Source: Anaerohalosphaeraceae bacterium (GTDB lineage: Bacteria > Planctomycetota > Phycisphaerae > Sedimentisphaerales > Anaerohalosphaeraceae). From it: a stretch of DNA of 9,763 nucleotides. A model generated the notes under the pieces. That model was not told where the DNA came from. It searched no databases and saw nothing but the letters and a program-made list of their open reading frames with translations. Each line of letters starts with the position of its first letter. Position 1 is the first letter of the stretch. The position numbers and the translations under genes are program-made. Location: NCBI GenBank assembly GCA_030671565.1, contig DAOVIC010000056.1:1-9763 (forward strand), written 5' to 3'. Shown piece by piece: positions 1 through 7,331 of the stretch.

Positions 1-698
1 GTTCCGGCCATTAGCCTGTTGAATCCCAGCAGCGTTTCGATGCAATCCTGGGGGGTTGCGGACGGATAGCCGCTTCCGAAGATGAGCTTTTTCATTACGG
101 AAGCTTCGTGGGCTGCGAGGACGATATTATAAACCTGCCATATCTTGTCCGGCAATATCGTCAGATCCGCGAAGACGTTGGTGTGTTTTGCAACCATTGC
201 TATTGTCTGATCGACGAACGGTACGCCCATCGAGCCGATGATGATCTTCAAATCGGGGAAAGTTCTTGCGATCTCGTCGAGCAGGAAGGGCTGGGCGTAA
301 TCAAGGACGGCATTTGGGTCGAGAGAATGGGAATTATGGAAAAAGACGGGCAAATTCAGGGTCTGCGCGACTTCGTAGAACCTCATGGCGCGGCTGTGGG
401 CAGGATGAAAGCCGCTTTTGGCGCAATAAAGGACTACACCCTTGAGCGAGAGGTCCAAAGTGTGGGCCTTGATGTTTTTGGGTGTTAGTTTTTCCTTTGT
501 GGGGTCAAAAACGGCGAAACCGACCATTTTTGGGTTGCCCTTGATGGCGTTGGCAAGCTGCTTGTTGGTTTCCAGAGAACAATCATCGCTGTTTGGCATT
601 ACAATGGCGGCAGCGACGTCTTTGCAGACGTCTATATGGGTGGCGATGTCTGTTTGGCCCGCTGGGCAATTTAAATGCGTATGGCAATCGGTAATCAT
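1..698 (-). CDS. Amidohydrolase-fold (TIM-barrel metal-dependent hydrolase-like) protein, C-terminus off the window
   Basis: The first 232 codons are visible and the frame stays open to the left edge. The N-terminus MITDCHTHLN carries the HxH metal motif (His6, His8) that opens amidohydrolase-2 family barrels. A further candidate ligand is His121 in LPVFFHNSH. The strand order also matches: KIIIGSMGVP at about 151-160 and KLIFGSGYP at 204-212 sit where the family usually has a G-H-x-G strand and an FGSDxP strand. Two usual metal ligands are therefore replaced: Ser156 for His and Gly210 for Asp. The fold assignment is fairly secure, but hydrolase activity is not. It may be a subfamily with other ligands, or a pseudoenzyme. 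The ATG at 696-698 follows a weak AAGAG-like ribosome site and is the first Met after the promoter at 754-783. The gene is divergent from the plus-strand run. Confidence 0.8.
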   Translation of the reverse strand, partial: MITDCHTHLNCPAGQTDIATHIDVCKDVAAAIVMPNSDDCSLETNKQLANAIKGNPKMVGFAVFDPTKEKLTPKNIKAHTLDLSLKGVVLYCAKSGFHPAHSRAMRFYEVAQTLNLPVFFHNSHSLDPNAVLDYAQPFLLDEIARTFPDLKIIIGSMGVPFVDQTIAMVAKHTNVFADLTILPDKIWQVYNIVLAAHEASVMKKLIFGSGYPSATPQDCIETLLGFNRLMAG

Positions 699-728
699 AT
701 CACTCTTATCGGCACTGGAGGCTATTAT

Positions 729-745
729 GGTACAACATTTGTACC
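729..745. promoter_or_regulatory. Perfect 17-bp inverted repeat, candidate operator
   Basis: Two 7-bp arms, GGTACAA and TTGTACC, flank a CAT spacer without mismatch. The site begins about where transcription from the minus promoter at 754-783 should start, so a bound repressor would block the amidohydrolase gene. The symmetry is seen directly. The operator role is inferred, and the binding protein is unknown. As RNA it could also form a short hairpin in the leader. Confidence 0.5.
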
Positions 746-753
746 GCGCGGTT

Positions 754-783
754 ATGATAACTAAGGTTGTAAAGGGCTGTCAA
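754..783 (-). promoter_or_regulatory. Sigma-70-type promoter for the amidohydrolase gene
   Basis: Read on the minus strand, a consensus -35 TTGACA (783-778) is followed by an 18-bp spacer and TATCAT (759-754), a five-of-six match to the -10 box. Transcription would start near 747, leaving a leader of about 50 nt before the ATG at 698. The palindrome at 729-745 lies immediately downstream. Confidence 0.6.
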
Positions 784-818
784 GGGGAAAAAGTAGAGAG
801 TAGGCATAAGTGGTAGTT

Positions 819-831
819 TCGCCTTCGGCGA
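819..831. other. Short GC hairpin between the divergent promoters
   Basis: TCGCC and GGCGA pair around a TTC loop, and the outer bases TAG and CTA could extend the stem across a two-base mismatch. No T-run follows on either strand, so it does not look like an intrinsic terminator. It may be a dispersed repeat unit or chance. Nothing else recognisable lies between 784 and 877. Confidence 0.25.
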
Positions 832-877
832 GGCTATTTCAATAACTGCCGGACGTGGGCCTGGGGGTTGAATTGAC

Positions 878-906
878 TTGACAATTTGTTTGCGCGAACT
901 TAGTAT
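878..906 (+). promoter_or_regulatory. Sigma-70-type promoter for the zinc-ribbon gene
   Basis: A consensus -35 TTGACA at 878-883 is followed by exactly 17 bp and TAGTAT at 901-906, a four-of-six -10 match. Start of transcription would be near 913, with a 30-nt leader. The downstream genes galM, lemA and the protease lie on the same strand and could be partly read from here. Confidence 0.5.
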
Positions 907-942
907 TGGGGTGAATATTACGCATATGGAGAGCGATAAGGT

Positions 943-1338
943 ATGGATTGCCCTGTTTGTAAGACAGCTATGATAACGTTTGAGCTTGAAGACGTCGAGG
1001 TTGACTACTGCCTTGAATGTCAGGGGATATGGCTTGACGCCGGTGAGCTTGAGATGCTTCTTGGCGATGAGGGCAGCGAAGAAGTGATGAGTTCCTTCCG
1101 CGAGGCTGTCAACTGTTCGGAGAAACCGCGAAAGTGCCCGATCTGCCTTAAAAAGATGCGCAAGATATTGGTTGGCGAGGGGGATGGGGCAAAGCTTATC
1201 GATAAGTGCGGCAAGGGGGACGGACTTTGGTTCGACGAGGGCGAACTTACAGAAATAATGGAGTCGGGGTCGTTCGACAAGGGTAACCGGATTAAGAATA
1301 TATTGGGCGAGATGTTCGGCGGTAACGCGAATTCGTAA
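943..1338 (+). CDS. Two-ribbon zf-TFIIB family protein
   Basis: This is a 131-residue acidic cytoplasmic protein made of two TFIIB-type zinc ribbons. Ribbon 1 spans about residues 3-40: CPVC (Cys3, Cys6), then YCLECQGIWLDAGEL (Cys23, Cys26). Ribbon 2 spans about 65-105: CPIC (Cys65, Cys68), then DKCGKGDGLWFDEGEL (Cys89). The GxWxDxGEL signature is typical of the family. In ribbon 2 the position matching Cys26 is Gly92, so the usual fourth cysteine is absent. An extra Cys58 lies between the ribbons. The family's biochemical role is unknown; nucleic-acid or protein binding is a guess. A GGAGAG site at 928-933 sits 9 nt before the ATG. The gene lies 58 nt upstream of galM on the same strand, but no functional link is evident. 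Confidence 0.85.
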   Translation: MDCPVCKTAMITFELEDVEVDYCLECQGIWLDAGELEMLLGDEGSEEVMSSFREAVNCSEKPRKCPICLKKMRKILVGEGDGAKLIDKCGKGDGLWFDEGELTEIMESGSFDKGNRIKNILGEMFGGNANS

Positions 1339-1396
1339 TGATCTTCTTGACGGTTCTAAAATACACAAATCAATTTTTGTACTGGAGCAGTTTTAA

Positions 1397-2446
1397 ATGA
1401 GCATTAGCAAAGAGAATTTTGGGAAGCTTGCAGACGGACGTAATGTTGAGATATTTACGCTTATCAATGCCAACGGCATCAAGGTAAGTCTTATGACTTT
1501 GGGGGCTACGATCGTTTCTGTGGAGACGCCTGACAGGGACGGTAATATGGCGGACATTGCGCTTGGTTTCGATACGCCGAGCGAGTATCCGGAAAAGAAC
1601 CCCTACTTTGGGTGTATCGCGGGGCGTTTTGCAAATCGGATCGGCAAGGGTAAGTTTACTCTCGATGGTGTTGATTATCAGCTTGCACTCAATAACGGTG
1701 AAAATCATCTGCACGGCGGGATCGTCGGTTTCGATAAGGTTATCTGGGATGGGAAGATCGTTGAAGGCGGCGACGGCGATGCGGTTGAGTTTAGCTATGT
1801 AAGCGCCGACGGGGAAGAGGGGTACCCGGGGACGCTTAGTACCACTGTGGAGTATAAACTGACCGATGGCGATGAGCTTGTTATCAGCTATAGCGCGACG
1901 ACGGATAAGGCGACGATCGTGAATCTGACGAACCATTGTTACTGGAATCTTGGCGGACATGACAGCGGGGATATGCTGGAGCAGGTCCTTGAGATCAATG
2001 CGGATAAGTATACTGTTGTTACCGATGATGGTATCCCGACGGGTGAGCTGAGAAATGTTGAGGGCACTGATATGGATTTCCGGACGCCTGTTGCGATCGG
2101 TGCCAGAGTCGGTAATATTGCCGGCGTACCTGGCGGATATGACCATAACTATGTTCTTAACAGGAGCGGCGATGGGCTTGAGCTTGCGGCGAGGGTAGTC
2201 GAAGCTAATAGCGGGCGAGTGATGGAGGTGTTTACCACAGAACCCGGGGTCCAGTGCTATTCGGGCAATTTTCTGGATGGCATGGGCGGCAAAGGCGGGG
2301 CGAAATATGAGTTCAGAAACGCATTTTGTCTCGAAACGCAGCATTTTCCCGATTCTCCGAACAATCCTGAATTTCCGTCCGTAGTTCTTCGCAGCGGTGA
2401 GGAATACAGGCAGGTTACAGTGCATAAATTCTCTGTGAAAAAATAA
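1397..2446 (+). CDS. galM: Aldose 1-epimerase (mutarotase)
   Basis: The 349-residue product matches the full length of GalM enzymes, which interconvert the alpha and beta anomers of galactose and other aldoses in the cytoplasm to feed the Leloir pathway. Visible signatures are GRFANRIGKGKF (Arg81, substrate binding), NGENHLHGG (His104/His106), NLTNHCYWNLGG (His180, predicted catalytic acid), GGYDHNYVL (Asp249), EPGVQCYSGNF, and FCLETQHFPDSPN (Glu313, predicted catalytic base). All residues expected for activity are therefore present. There is no signal peptide, unlike some secreted mutarotases. A GGAG site at 1384-1387 lies 9 nt before the ATG. No other galactose-pathway gene is next to it. 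The reverse strand also stays open across this gene, which is a codon-usage effect. Confidence 0.95.
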   Translation: MSISKENFGKLADGRNVEIFTLINANGIKVSLMTLGATIVSVETPDRDGNMADIALGFDTPSEYPEKNPYFGCIAGRFANRIGKGKFTLDGVDYQLALNNGENHLHGGIVGFDKVIWDGKIVEGGDGDAVEFSYVSADGEEGYPGTLSTTVEYKLTDGDELVISYSATTDKATIVNLTNHCYWNLGGHDSGDMLEQVLEINADKYTVVTDDGIPTGELRNVEGTDMDFRTPVAIGARVGNIAGVPGGYDHNYVLNRSGDGLELAARVVEANSGRVMEVFTTEPGVQCYSGNFLDGMGGKGGAKYEFRNAFCLETQHFPDSPNNPEFPSVVLRSGEEYRQVTVHKFSVKK

Positions 2447-2466
2447 AACGCATTGAATAAAAGGCG

Positions 2467-2485
2467 GGCTTTGGAAGTCTTTTTT
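2467..2485 (+). terminator. Weak intrinsic terminator after galM
   Basis: GGCTT and AAGTC can pair, with one G-U pair, around a TGG loop and run straight into six T residues at 2480-2485. The stem has only five pairs, so termination would be partial at best. It lies 20 nt after the galM stop and before lemA, suggesting some separation of the two units. Confidence 0.3.
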
Positions 2486-2560
2486 ATAGGTGCGGAGATT
2501 TTGTCTCGCGGTTGTGATGTTTTGAAAATCGAAACGAAGTTCTGATTTAGGAGAAATAGT

Positions 2561-3109
2561 ATGGCTTGGATAACTCTTGGCGTAGTTGTTGGGCTTGTAA
2601 TTGTGTTGATCGGGATGTACAACTCGCTGGTGCGGCTGAGGAACCAGGTTGAGAATGCCTGGTCGCAAATCGATGTGCAGCTCAAACGTCGACACGATCT
2701 TATACCGAACCTGGTTGAAACGGCGAAGGGATATATGGAGCACGAACGAGGGACATTCGAGGCGATCACGGAAGCACGCAGCAAGGCGATGGGTGCAAAT
2801 AACGTTGGTGATGCCGGCAAGGCGGAAGGCGCTTTGACGGATGCTTTGAGCAAGTTTATGCTGGTTGTTGAGAACTATCCTGATCTTAAGGCGAATCAGA
2901 ATTTTCTGTCTTTGCAGGAGACGCTGACGAGTACAGAAAATAAGATCGCGTTCGCACGGCAGGGTTATAACGACCAGGTGCTGTTTTTCAATAACAAGAT
3001 ACAGGTCTTCCCTTCGAATCTTATTGCGAATACGTTTAACTTTACAACGAAGGATTTCTTCGAGATCGAAAATGCTGCCGAACGTGAAGTTCCTAAAGTA
3101 TCTTTTTAG
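2561..3109 (+). CDS. lemA: LemA family membrane protein
   Basis: The 182-residue length is typical for LemA. One N-terminal membrane helix (about residues 3-19) is followed by the family hallmark at about 20-58: YNSLVRLRNQVENAWSQID, then VQLKRRHDLIPNLVETAKGY. The rest is a helical bundle with FLSLQETLTSTENKIAFAR (115-133) and YNDQVLFFNNKIQVFPSN (136-153). The topology predicts a short N-terminus outside and the helical domain attached to one membrane face. LemA has no settled biochemical role. Homologues are often encoded beside M48/HtpX-like proteases or TPM-domain proteins, and the former is seen here: the protease gene begins 27 nt downstream, so the two are almost certainly co-transcribed. 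A strong AGGAGA site at 2549-2554, 6 nt from the ATG, fixes the start. Confidence 0.93.
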   Translation: MAWITLGVVVGLVIVLIGMYNSLVRLRNQVENAWSQIDVQLKRRHDLIPNLVETAKGYMEHERGTFEAITEARSKAMGANNVGDAGKAEGALTDALSKFMLVVENYPDLKANQNFLSLQETLTSTENKIAFARQGYNDQVLFFNNKIQVFPSNLIANTFNFTTKDFFEIENAAEREVPKVSF

Positions 3110-3136
3110 TTACCAACAATTTGAGAAGCAAAAACT

Positions 3137-4366
3137 ATGTGGGAACAGATACGGGTTAATAAGCGAAACTCTTTGATACTGATCGCGGTGATGGCGATTT
3201 GTCTTACGGGGCTCGGGTTCGTGTTGGGGATGGCTTTCGGCGGTCCCAATGGGGGCTTTTTCGGGATCATCATCGCGACGGTGATATGGATCGTGCTTAC
3301 GCTGGTGAGTTTTTCGAGCGGGGATTCGGTATTGCTTGCGGCCAGTAACGCGGTGAAGGTTACGCCTGAGGTACACCCACAATTGTTTAACGTGGTCGAA
3401 GAGATGACGATCGCGGCGAACCTTCCTAAGATGCCCAAGGTGTATATCATCAATGAGGAGTCGCCGAATGCGTTCGCGACAGGGCGAAGTCCTGAACGTG
3501 CATCGGTTGCGGTGACGGCGGGGCTTTTGGCGAGGCTTAACCGGGACGAACTGCAGGGAGTTATCGCGCATGAGATCAGTCATATCGTTCACAGGGATAT
3601 TCTTTTTGTGACGCTTGCCGGTGTTATGCTTGGCAGTATCGTGCTGCTTTCGCAGGTGTTTTTGCGGAGCATGTTTTACGGTTCGCTGTATGGTTCGCGT
3701 CGCCGTTATTCTTCACGGAGCAGCAATAACGCCCAGGGGCAGATATTGATGCTGGTGCTTGCGATCGCTGCTGCTATTCTTGCACCGATATTTGCACAGA
3801 TACTTTATTTTGCATTGTCCCGTAAGCGCGAATATCTAGCCGACGCGGGAGCTGTGCGGCTTACACGTTATCCGACGGGTCTTGCCAGTGCTTTGGAAAA
3901 GATCTCGGCCAATGCCAGCGAGATGAAAGCGGCGAACAAGGTTACGGCGCCGATGTATATCTCGAATCCGCTGAAGGCAAAGAAAGGTGCGAGTCTTTTC
4001 AGCACGCACCCCCCTATCGATGAGAGGGTTAAGATACTTCGTCACATGTCGCGCGGAGCTTCGTTTAAAGACTATTCTGATTCTTACAGCCAGACAGTCG
4101 GCGGGGAAAACTTTATTTCTGCCGCTGCGCTGAAGTCCGAAGACAGCGTTGAGCTGCGTCAGGGAAGCGTCGAAACGAAAGGGGCGGGCGGCAAGAAAAA
4201 ACAAATGCGTCAGATGGGCGACATTATGCGGATGGTCAACGGGTTCGCGTTTTTGACATGTGCATGCGGCCTGAAGATGAAGATCCCGCCGAACTTTAAG
4301 GCAAGTAAGGTGCGATGCCCGAAATGCAGTAAAGTGTCGGAGATATCCGGTGCCAAACAGGCGTAA
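3137..4366 (+). CDS. M48 family (HtpX-like) membrane metalloprotease with C-terminal zinc ribbon
   Basis: This is a 409-residue integral membrane zinc protease. Two membrane helices (about 13-34 and 40-60) precede the catalytic domain. HEISH at 145-149 gives His145, Glu146 and His149; Glu232 in SRKREYLADAGAV is the expected third zinc ligand. Further hydrophobic segments lie at about 155-175 and 203-227, and STHPPIDERV (289-298) is the usual late M48 motif. The family degrades misfolded membrane proteins. HtpX proper has about 290 residues. This protein adds about 110, ending in CACGLKMKIPP and VRCPKCSKVSEI (Cys375, Cys377, Cys394, Cys397), a likely zinc ribbon. The linker at 330-365 is polar and probably disordered. 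The gene follows lemA by 27 nt with a GAGAAG site 8 nt before the ATG, and its end converges on the minus-strand operon 27 nt away. No clear terminator is seen between them. Confidence 0.92.
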   Translation: MWEQIRVNKRNSLILIAVMAICLTGLGFVLGMAFGGPNGGFFGIIIATVIWIVLTLVSFSSGDSVLLAASNAVKVTPEVHPQLFNVVEEMTIAANLPKMPKVYIINEESPNAFATGRSPERASVAVTAGLLARLNRDELQGVIAHEISHIVHRDILFVTLAGVMLGSIVLLSQVFLRSMFYGSLYGSRRRYSSRSSNNAQGQILMLVLAIAAAILAPIFAQILYFALSRKREYLADAGAVRLTRYPTGLASALEKISANASEMKAANKVTAPMYISNPLKAKKGASLFSTHPPIDERVKILRHMSRGASFKDYSDSYSQTVGGENFISAAALKSEDSVELRQGSVETKGAGGKKKQMRQMGDIMRMVNGFAFLTCACGLKMKIPPNFKASKVRCPKCSKVSEISGAKQA

Positions 4367-4393
4367 TGGGGTTCGCCGATCACCGTTTGTTTT

Positions 4394-5959
4394 TCATTGG
4401 GCCGCTTCGATTTCTTTTATCTGTTCGGTTTTATCTGTAAAATCGAAAGGCTGCTCGTAGGTTGAGTAATAGCTGCGATCCTCAAGCAGTTCCAGATTTG
4501 CTCCAAAGTATCGGTTGAATATCACGCGGAAAGAATTTACGGGCGAAATGGATTCGTACAATTGCGAATTATCAGAACCCGGCAAGTGGTAAGCATTAAG
4601 AATCCCGAAATAGGTTCTGTAGTCATGTATTTTGCCCTCCGGGCCGAACTCCCATCGTACGCCATGGTCGGACTGCAGTATGATAACAGGCGGTTTTTTT
4701 GAGTTTGCAAGTATGTCATCTATTGCTTCGATGGTTTTTTTGTTGATAAACTTTAGTTGGGCAACGTATTTTCGATCCCGCTCTTGTCTTGTTAAGTCGA
4801 CAGCATCGGACCATCTAAAAGGGACGTCGGGCTGGTCGATTATCCCCTTTTCATCAAAGACATATGGGCCGTGAGGAGAAATTATGTGACAAAAGACGAA
4901 ATGAGGCGATGCCAATCTGGCAGTTTCGCTCAATTTTTCAAATGCATATAGTACCATGTCTCTATGCTTCTTAAGGGTTTGTTTTGCCGCAATTACCGGC
5001 GAGATTACCGTATTGCGCACAAGTTCGTTGGTGTATTCGTCAAATGACAGACCGTAAGAATAAAATATATCAGCATTTCTAAACTCAGTTCCAACATACC
5101 CGGTAGAGAAAGCTGCCATCGTATAGTCGCATTTTTCAAGTAAGTCGAATACGCGATTGTTCTTCACCATCGTTTCGAGGATTCCGCTTCTGGTTGACCC
5201 AGCACCATATTGCACCATAAGCACATCGAGGTACGTGCAATGCAAAGATGAGGAAAGCGAAAGCCTTGTCTGGACGTAATTTGAGTTACTTTTGTCCGCA
5301 ACGAAGAAGCCCCTTTCGGTCAACTGATCCAGAAAAGGTGAGTCATCATAGCCGAAGTATTCCATCAAGAGGTCGCTTCGAAGTCTCTGGTCGAGAATAA
5401 TATAGTATATGTCAGGCGTCTCGGAGGGGATATCGGAAGGTTCGGGGAAACCGGCAATTCGGTCGTCATCTGCCACAGTTTTTTCGATAGCTGCATTTTT
5501 GATATGGTTAAGGGCTATGGTAGCCATGCACATCGCAACAAGACAAATCGCTATGGCGTTTAGTATTCTGGTCAGTTTGTCAAGATTCTTCGGGAAAATA
5601 AGAACGAGCACCACCGCCAGGATGAAGACGGCGGTCCATGCCGGTATCAGAAAAATATCTGTGCCAATCAGCTTGCCGCCGATGGTAAGTTTGCATAGTT
5701 TTCCGTGTACATTACCGTAAAGGAAAAAATATGACCAGAAACCGGTTACGATGATGGCAAGTTTGTTTCTGTCTTTTATCAGACGGCTGAGCAGTAACAT
5801 CAAGGCAAACGTAGAACCGAGAACAACGAGCGTTGGTATCAGCATTTTGGAGAAGAAAACCTCTCCTACGTTTCTGGAATACAGGAATATAATAGGGTAT
5901 ATGCCAAAGAGAAATGGATGGATCACCCTCGTTTTTCTTTTTTCGATGTCAACTGTCAC
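4394..5959 (-). CDS. Membrane-anchored alkaline-phosphatase-superfamily (sulfatase-like) protein
   Basis: This 521-residue protein begins with about five hydrophobic segments (about 12-30, 37-59, 66-82, 103-122, 132-151), followed by a large domain predicted to face the periplasm. The domain keeps the superfamily's metal and nucleophile sites: DIYYIILD (Asp190), SNYVQTRLSLSSS (Thr231, candidate nucleophile), SPHGPYVF (His363), and LQSDHGVRW (Asp431, His432). The layout resembles lipoteichoic-acid synthase and phosphoethanolamine-transferase proteins, so a group-transferring enzyme acting on a lipid or glycan is plausible; a true sulfatase is less likely. After Asp190 the sequence is QRLRSD, where I would expect GYxRSD. 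The start is GTG at 5957-5959, inside the end of the methyltransferase gene (11-nt overlap), with GGA 9 nt upstream. It is last in the operon. The substrate is unknown. Confidence 0.82.
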   Translation of the reverse strand: MTVDIEKRKTRVIHPFLFGIYPIIFLYSRNVGEVFFSKMLIPTLVVLGSTFALMLLLSRLIKDRNKLAIIVTGFWSYFFLYGNVHGKLCKLTIGGKLIGTDIFLIPAWTAVFILAVVLVLIFPKNLDKLTRILNAIAICLVAMCMATIALNHIKNAAIEKTVADDDRIAGFPEPSDIPSETPDIYYIILDQRLRSDLLMEYFGYDDSPFLDQLTERGFFVADKSNSNYVQTRLSLSSSLHCTYLDVLMVQYGAGSTRSGILETMVKNNRVFDLLEKCDYTMAAFSTGYVGTEFRNADIFYSYGLSFDEYTNELVRNTVISPVIAAKQTLKKHRDMVLYAFEKLSETARLASPHFVFCHIISPHGPYVFDEKGIIDQPDVPFRWSDAVDLTRQERDRKYVAQLKFINKKTIEAIDDILANSKKPPVIILQSDHGVRWEFGPEGKIHDYRTYFGILNAYHLPGSDNSQLYESISPVNSFRVIFNRYFGANLELLEDRSYYSTYEQPFDFTDKTEQIKEIEAAQ

Positions 5960-7331
5960 GCTTTTGCATCCGGTAAAGAGTCCTGTTGGTTTCTTTAATA
6001 TTTTCAGATCGGATCATTTCAAAATGCTTCGAAAATGCTATCTCGAAACCTTCTTTGTTGTAGTCCGGGAAGATGTCTTCGCGCGTTGCAAGGAGACGTT
6101 TGACCTGCGAGTCTTCTTTCGGTACGAATTCAATTATCAGATTCTTTGTGAGCGAGGCGAATGAGCGGGCGATCTTTTCGAGAGGCAGATTATTCGAGAT
6201 GGCAAGGTGGTGGATGAGCGCCAGTACAAGAATCGCATCAACGGGTCCTCGCTGAGCGATTGACATTCGTTCAGCATGGTCAAATCCAATCGCGCTTGAC
6301 GGGTTTGTAAGGTCCAGGACGAGCGGTAAAATGTCGGTTTGGTTATTGGCTTTTGCCTGTAGGTAGTTTTTTTCTACGGCGGCAGGGTCGATGTCAAATG
6401 CGACGGTTTTTGATCCTGCGCGTGAGGCGATCCTGCTGAAGATGCCCGTATTTGCACCGAGATCCCATGTCGTGGTTGGTTTTATGGGGGCAAGGAAATC
6501 GGCTACGAGTTTTTCTTTTTCGCCCATCGCGTCTTCCGAATAGTTGGTGGCATCGTAGTAGTCGCCCCACTCAGTGCCAACGGGCTGCCATTTGAGTTTG
6601 CCTGCGGCGGATTCGAGACTGTCGATGATGGCGCGGAACCCGAAGGAGCTGATCTTTCGTGCCTTTGCGTCGACCTGCCTGTCGCTGTAATTTATCTGCA
6701 CTTTTGCGTGCTTGTGTATATGAAGAAGTATCGAGGGTTTGAAATGCGTTTTAAATGGAAGAAGTTTGCTTGCCAGATCAAGCGGCACACCGTCGATGTT
6801 TATTCGTGAAAGTTGTGTAAGGCGAATGTCGGTATAACTTGCCATCGCCAGCGGTGCAAGGAAGTGTCTGCAGAACTGCTGGTAGGCGTCCCATGGCTGA
6901 CCCGGTGTGTATTTTTCAAAAGAAAGCGTGTCGATCAGGACGGGCCTTGCTCCTATGAACTGGATATTGTAAGCGGTGCTGTCTTTTAGTGTCATGCCGA
7001 ACTGAAAAGCCTTTTTCTGTATCGCAAGTGTTGTAAGAGCTGCGTCTTTTAGCTGACTAAAGCACCATTCGTACGGATAGGATATGAAATCTATCTGCCG
7101 GGGCTTGATGACCTTGTATGCATTTTCCGTTTCGGCAAGGTCGAGTGAGACCTCTTCGTGAGGAACAATGAGGCCGGCATCGACAAGAGTCTGGTACAAT
7201 CCTGACCCCATCAGATGGTCGTAATCGGCGGCATAGCGTTTATTTATCTGGCGGTAGAGTGTGCCGTCCTTGTAAAAGAGAAAGCCGCTTGGGTCCCTGA
7301 ACGAACTGGAAAGCACGCCATCACTGCTCAT
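5949..7331 (-). CDS. SAM-dependent methyltransferase with a long N-terminal domain
   Basis: The 460-residue product has a class I methyltransferase domain in its C-terminal half: TWDLGANTGIFSRIA (288-302) is motif I for SAM binding, AFDIDPAAV (311-319) holds the acidic residue for the ribose, and DAILVLALIHHLAI (365-378) and LIIEFVPKEDSQV (398-410) are later strands. The N-terminal half (about 1-250) is not a standard methyltransferase part. It contains LKDSTAYNIQF and RPVLIDTLSFEKY (115-141), which resemble a worn kinase-like catalytic loop (Asp117, Asn122, Asp134). No signal peptide is seen, so it should act in the cytoplasm. I chose the ATG at 7329-7331, which has AAAAGGG five bases upstream and overlaps the preceding gene by 11 nt; a TTG at 7391 would extend the frame by 20 residues but deep into that gene. 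The acceptor is unknown, possibly a polysaccharide or lipid precursor. Confidence 0.82.
   Translation of the reverse strand: MSSDGVLSSSFRDPSGFLFYKDGTLYRQINKRYAADYDHLMGSGLYQTLVDAGLIVPHEEVSLDLAETENAYKVIKPRQIDFISYPYEWCFSQLKDAALTTLAIQKKAFQFGMTLKDSTAYNIQFIGARPVLIDTLSFEKYTPGQPWDAYQQFCRHFLAPLAMASYTDIRLTQLSRINIDGVPLDLASKLLPFKTHFKPSILLHIHKHAKVQINYSDRQVDAKARKISSFGFRAIIDSLESAAGKLKWQPVGTEWGDYYDATNYSEDAMGEKEKLVADFLAPIKPTTTWDLGANTGIFSRIASRAGSKTVAFDIDPAAVEKNYLQAKANNQTDILPLVLDLTNPSSAIGFDHAERMSIAQRGPVDAILVLALIHHLAISNNLPLEKIARSFASLTKNLIIEFVPKEDSQVKRLLATREDIFPDYNKEGFEIAFSKHFEMIRSENIKETNRTLYRMQKRDS

Noticed and set aside
108..816. Plus-strand open frames of 126 and 124 codons at the left end
   Set aside because: They are antisense to the amidohydrolase frame, whose minus-strand translation is continuous and carries family motifs.
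706..1368. A 220-codon minus-strand open frame over the zinc-ribbon gene
   Set aside because: The translation shows no domain, and it covers both divergent promoters and the plus-strand zinc-ribbon gene with its clear Cys motifs.
1370..2743. A 457-codon minus-strand open frame opposite galM and the start of lemA
   Set aside because: It lies antisense to two well-recognised genes, its translation is low-complexity in Arg/Ile/His with no motif, and it has no ribosome site. It results from codon bias in galM.
4367..4393. Bidirectional terminator between the converging protease gene and operon
   Set aside because: Only a four-base GGCG/CGCC pairing that starts in the end of the protease gene was seen, too weak to call.
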